Below, in pieces: positions 6,688-8,847 of a DNA stretch of 8,847 bases. Made by a program: the position numbers and the translations under genes. The notes beneath the pieces are model-generated. The model saw only the letters and a program-made list of their open reading frames with translations, searched no databases and was not told the DNA's origin. Source of the stretch: Opitutaceae bacterium (GTDB taxonomy: Bacteria > Verrucomicrobiota > Verrucomicrobiia > Opitutales > Opitutaceae); assembly GCA_005786775.1 (NCBI GenBank), contig SYDD01000020.1:1-8847 (forward strand). Reading direction: 5' to 3'. Each line of letters begins with the position of its first letter. Within the stretch, counting starts at the first letter, position 1.

Positions 6688-7889
6688 TTCGGCTCGGAGC
6701 CGTCGATCATCTTCACCTTATTATGCGCGAAATACTCACGCGTTAGCGCCTTCATGCAGGCAGCGCGTTGGTCGTACAGCCGGCGGAGCTTGCGGCGCTT
6801 GCGGCGGGCGAGCGCGTAATGGGTCATGAGCGGCAGCGCGATCGTGCTGTCCGTGTAGCACACCACCGCGTCGGGCAGGCGCGCGGGATCCACCTTGCCC
6901 CAGGAAACAGCCTCGGAAGGCGTCGCGCCGCTCAGGCCTCCGGTGTCCGGCCGAGCATCGGTGATTTGAAGGAAGAAGTCCTGGCCGAATTCCTTAATGC
7001 GCAGGACTTCTTGGATCTGCGGCTCCGTCTGCAGCATGAAGTTCTTCGGGCTGCCCCCGCCGAGGAGCACGACCGCGCTGCGGCCGCCGCCGCGCTTGGC
7101 GGCGAGGACGAAGCTGGTCGTCTCATTGACGTCGATCGAAGGATTGATGCGGAGCTTGCTACCGCGCAGCTCCACGCCGGCCACGTTCATCCCGATCGTG
7201 GAGTCGCCCGGCGAGGAAGTGTAGCAGGGCACCCCCGCGCGGTAGGCAGCAGCCATCACGGACACATCCTTGAGGCCGTTTTTGCGCTCCCACTCGGCGG
7301 CGTAACGGCCAATGAGGTAGTGCAGCTCCGCGGTGCCCATCTCCTTTTGAAACTCCGGCTGGAGCATGATCTCCCGCAGGATCTCGTCGGTCGCCATCAA
7401 ACCGTCGCTATACGGTATGACCACGTCGTAAATGCGCACGAGGTCGTTGTCGCGCAGATCCGTGTCGTCAAACTTTGGGCTGCCTGCATGCACCGGGAAG
7501 TTCAGCGCAAAGTGTAGGTCATGGTAGAGGTTCGCGCCCGTAGAGACGATCCAGTCCACGAAGCCCGCTTTGATGAGAGGGATGATGCTGGAGCAGCCGA
7601 GCCCAGCGGGCGTAAGGGCGCCCGAGACGCTGAGGCCAACCGTGACGTCTGGCTCGAGCATCCGATTGGTGAAGAGCTGGACGCCCTCGCGGAGGCGCGC
7701 GCCGTTGTAGGCGAGGAAGGTGGCGTCGATCAGGTCGGGCAGCTTCTCCTTGCCGCTGATGTTGCGCGGTTGGATCCGCGGCCCGGCCATGTATTTGGCC
7801 TTGTGGGGGCATTGCTTCTGCTTGAGCCAGTCCGGGGTCTCAAAAAGCTTTTCCCGCTGCCTCAGGTTCCGACGTTCAGTGCGCGCCAT
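6678..7889 (-). CDS. Deoxyhypusine-synthase-like polyamine synthase (homospermidine synthase or relative)
   Basis: This 403-residue protein belongs to the NAD-dependent deoxyhypusine synthase family. Bacteria lack eIF5A, so it should act on a free amine. Bacterial relatives make homospermidine from putrescine or a bis-guanidino polyamine from agmatine. SGATPSEAVSWGK (320-332) aligns with the eukaryotic active-site segment and supplies the Lys332 that forms the enzyme-imine intermediate, with Glu326 and Trp330 kept. Other family segments are SVSGALTPAGLG (88-99), STGANLYHDLHFAL (116-129), GDSTIGM (228-234) and LLGGGSPKNF (275-284). In my alignment three residues that bind spermidine in human DHS are replaced: Met234, Asn283 and Leu319 stand where Asp243, His288 and Asp316 would be. 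The reaction therefore probably differs from DHS. The ATG at 7889 has no Shine-Dalgarno sequence. The gene precedes the ornithine decarboxylase and diverges from agmatine deiminase, so context is polyamine synthesis. Family is certain; the exact product is not. Confidence 0.93.
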   Translation of the reverse strand: MARTERRNLRQREKLFETPDWLKQKQCPHKAKYMAGPRIQPRNISGKEKLPDLIDATFLAYNGARLREGVQLFTNRMLEPDVTVGLSVSGALTPAGLGCSSIIPLIKAGFVDWIVSTGANLYHDLHFALNFPVHAGSPKFDDTDLRDNDLVRIYDVVIPYSDGLMATDEILREIMLQPEFQKEMGTAELHYLIGRYAAEWERKNGLKDVSVMAAAYRAGVPCYTSSPGDSTIGMNVAGVELRGSKLRINPSIDVNETTSFVLAAKRGGGRSAVVLLGGGSPKNFMLQTEPQIQEVLRIKEFGQDFFLQITDARPDTGGLSGATPSEAVSWGKVDPARLPDAVVCYTDSTIALPLMTHYALARRKRRKLRRLYDQRAACMKALTREYFAHNKVKMIDGSEPNLR

Positions 7890-8038
7890 AAGTAGATGTT
7901 TCGGGATGAGTTCGGCCGGCGCGCTCCCCCATGCAAACCTTTTTGCGCGCGACGCGTAGCATTCGGCAGCTGGACCGCCGGGCGCGTGCGTTCCGGGCTT
8001 GAGCCCCGCCGCGCGTCGATCCCTTATGCGCGGCCGTC
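7890..8038. other. Divergent intergenic gap between the polyamine genes
   Basis: These 149 bases must hold promoters for both the leftward synthase/decarboxylase pair and the rightward agmatine deiminase. I could not find a convincing -35/-10 pair on either strand. It contains a weak A/T hairpin (GCAAA-CCTT-TTTGC, 7933-7946), the imperfect palindrome GGGCT-TG-AGCCC (7995-8006) and copy B of the shared GC-rich motif. No riboswitch or RNA gene is recognised. Confidence 0.4.
7998..8022. promoter_or_regulatory. GC-rich motif shared by both divergent gaps, copy B
   Basis: The plus strand reads CTTGAGCCCCGCC, then GCGCGTCGATCC. It resembles the motif in the valS/glnD gap, with an identical AGCCCCGCC core, a TT(A/G) before it, and GCGC then ATCC after it. 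It ends about 16 bases before the agmatine deiminase ATG and partly overlaps the GGGCT-TG-AGCCC palindrome. A regulatory site is possible; chance in GC-rich DNA is the main alternative. Confidence 0.25.
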
Positions 8039-8847
8039 ATGCCCACTCCCGCCGCCCCCTCCCCCGCCCAGCTTGGATTCACGATGCCCGCTGAATGGGA
8101 GCGGCACGAAGCCACCTGGCTCGGCTGGCCCCATCATGCGACCGACTGGCCCGACAAGCTCTCTACGATTCATTGGGTTTACGGAGAGATGGTGCGCAAG
8201 CTCACCGCCGGGGAACTGGTCCGCATTATGGTCAACGACCGCCGCGAGGAACGCCAAGCCCGCCAGGTCCTCAACCGCGCTCACGTCGACCTGAAGCGCG
8301 TCGAGTTTATCTTCCACCGCACCAACCGTGGATGGACACGGGACAGCGGCCCCATTTTCGTGCAGCGATCCCGCGGGCGCGGACGTGAGACGGCAATCGT
8401 TCACTTTCATTTCAACGCGTGGGCCAAGTACCGGGACTGGCAACACGACCGCCGGGTGCCGGAGATCGCGGCCCGCCGGCTGGGTAAAACCCTCTTCGAG
8501 GCGGCGCGCGAGGACGGACGTCCCTTTGTGCTTGAGGGCGGCGGGATCGACGTAAATGGCCGTGGCACCCTCCTCACCACCGAGGAGTGCTATCTCCACC
8601 CCAAAGTGCAGGTGCGCAACCCCGGCGTCGGCCGCGCGGAGTTCGAGCGGGTGGTGAAGGCGAACCTCGGAGTGACCAACGTCTTCTGGCTCGGCGACGG
8701 GCTCGTCGGCGATGACACCCACGGCCACGTCGACGATCTGTGCCGCTTTGTGAACCCGCGCACGGTGGTGCTGATCCGCGAGGACAACCGGCGAGATGTG
8801 AACTATCGGCCCTTGGCCGAAAACTGGGAACGCATCCGCGACCTACG
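8039..8847 (+). CDS. aguA: Agmatine deiminase (cut by window end)
   Basis: This is the first 269 codons of a peptidyl-arginine-deiminase-fold enzyme (family length about 340-370). It hydrolyses agmatine to N-carbamoylputrescine and ammonia, a step toward putrescine. Visible signatures: MPAEWERHEATWLGWP (16-31), GWTRDSGPIF (98-107, with Asp102), HFHFNAWAKY (122-131), the EGGGIDVNGRGTLLTTEEC segment (166-184, with Glu166) and GDDTHGHVDDLCRF (224-237, with His230). The catalytic cysteine near the C terminus is beyond the window, so activity cannot be fully confirmed. The ATG at 8039 fits the usual N terminus; Met16 (8084) is the fallback start. No Shine-Dalgarno sequence is visible. The gene diverges from the synthase/decarboxylase pair; an N-carbamoylputrescine amidohydrolase could follow outside the window. 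Peptidyl-arginine deiminase of the secreted kind is unlikely, as there is no signal peptide. Confidence 0.93.
   Translation, partial: MPTPAAPSPAQLGFTMPAEWERHEATWLGWPHHATDWPDKLSTIHWVYGEMVRKLTAGELVRIMVNDRREERQARQVLNRAHVDLKRVEFIFHRTNRGWTRDSGPIFVQRSRGRGRETAIVHFHFNAWAKYRDWQHDRRVPEIAARRLGKTLFEAAREDGRPFVLEGGGIDVNGRGTLLTTEECYLHPKVQVRNPGVGRAEFERVVKANLGVTNVFWLGDGLVGDDTHGHVDDLCRFVNPRTVVLIREDNRRDVNYRPLAENWERIRDL

Noticed and set aside
6768..7517. 249-codon plus-strand open frame opposite the DHS-like gene
   Set aside because: It is an antisense shadow; the minus frame holds the SGATPSEAVSWGK active-site motif.
7933..7946. GCAAA-CCTT-TTTGC hairpin in the divergent polyamine gap
   Set aside because: The stem is only 5 bases and A/T-rich; it is too weak to call a terminator or operator.
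8026..8094. 22-codon open frame starting at an upstream ATG and overlapping the start of agmatine deiminase out of frame
   Set aside because: It could be a leader peptide, but it has no ribosome site and is not distinguishable from chance; its second half lies wholly within the deiminase frame.

Overview
The window is a GC-rich, densely packed bacterial chromosome segment with seven protein genes. Two of them run off the window edges. I see no RNA genes, insertion sequences, CRISPR arrays or phage genes. The ValRS sequence style, the high GC, and the pairing of a bacterial deoxyhypusine-synthase-like enzyme with a eukaryote-like ornithine decarboxylase suggest Verrucomicrobiota, perhaps Opitutales. 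This placement is inference from remembered family resemblance, not a database match.

Left part (1-5499): the 5' end of valS reads leftward. It is divided by about 130 bases from a rightward run of three overlapping genes. These are glnD (the bifunctional PII uridylyl-transferase/removase and nitrogen sensor), a soluble histidine kinase with two GAF domains and an NtrB-like transmitter, and an 85-residue protein with two predicted membrane helices. The stop of each gene overlaps the GTG start of the next, so this looks like one translationally coupled operon.

Right part (5471-8847): a polyamine block. A fold-III PLP ornithine decarboxylase and a deoxyhypusine-synthase-family enzyme read leftward, 55 bases apart. 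An agmatine deiminase reads rightward from a 149-base divergent gap and is cut by the window end. Together they suggest putrescine supply from ornithine and from agmatine, and NAD-dependent condensation of a diamine (or agmatine) into a longer polyamine such as homospermidine. The small membrane-protein gene and the decarboxylase gene converge and overlap by 29 bases.

The most notable points are: the altered substrate pocket of the deoxyhypusine-synthase-like enzyme; a 100-base island of 45% GC inside the HD domain of glnD with flanks above 70%; hairpins whose loops hold stop codons; a short GC-rich motif shared by the two divergent gaps; and the absence of clear Shine-Dalgarno sequences at nearly every start.
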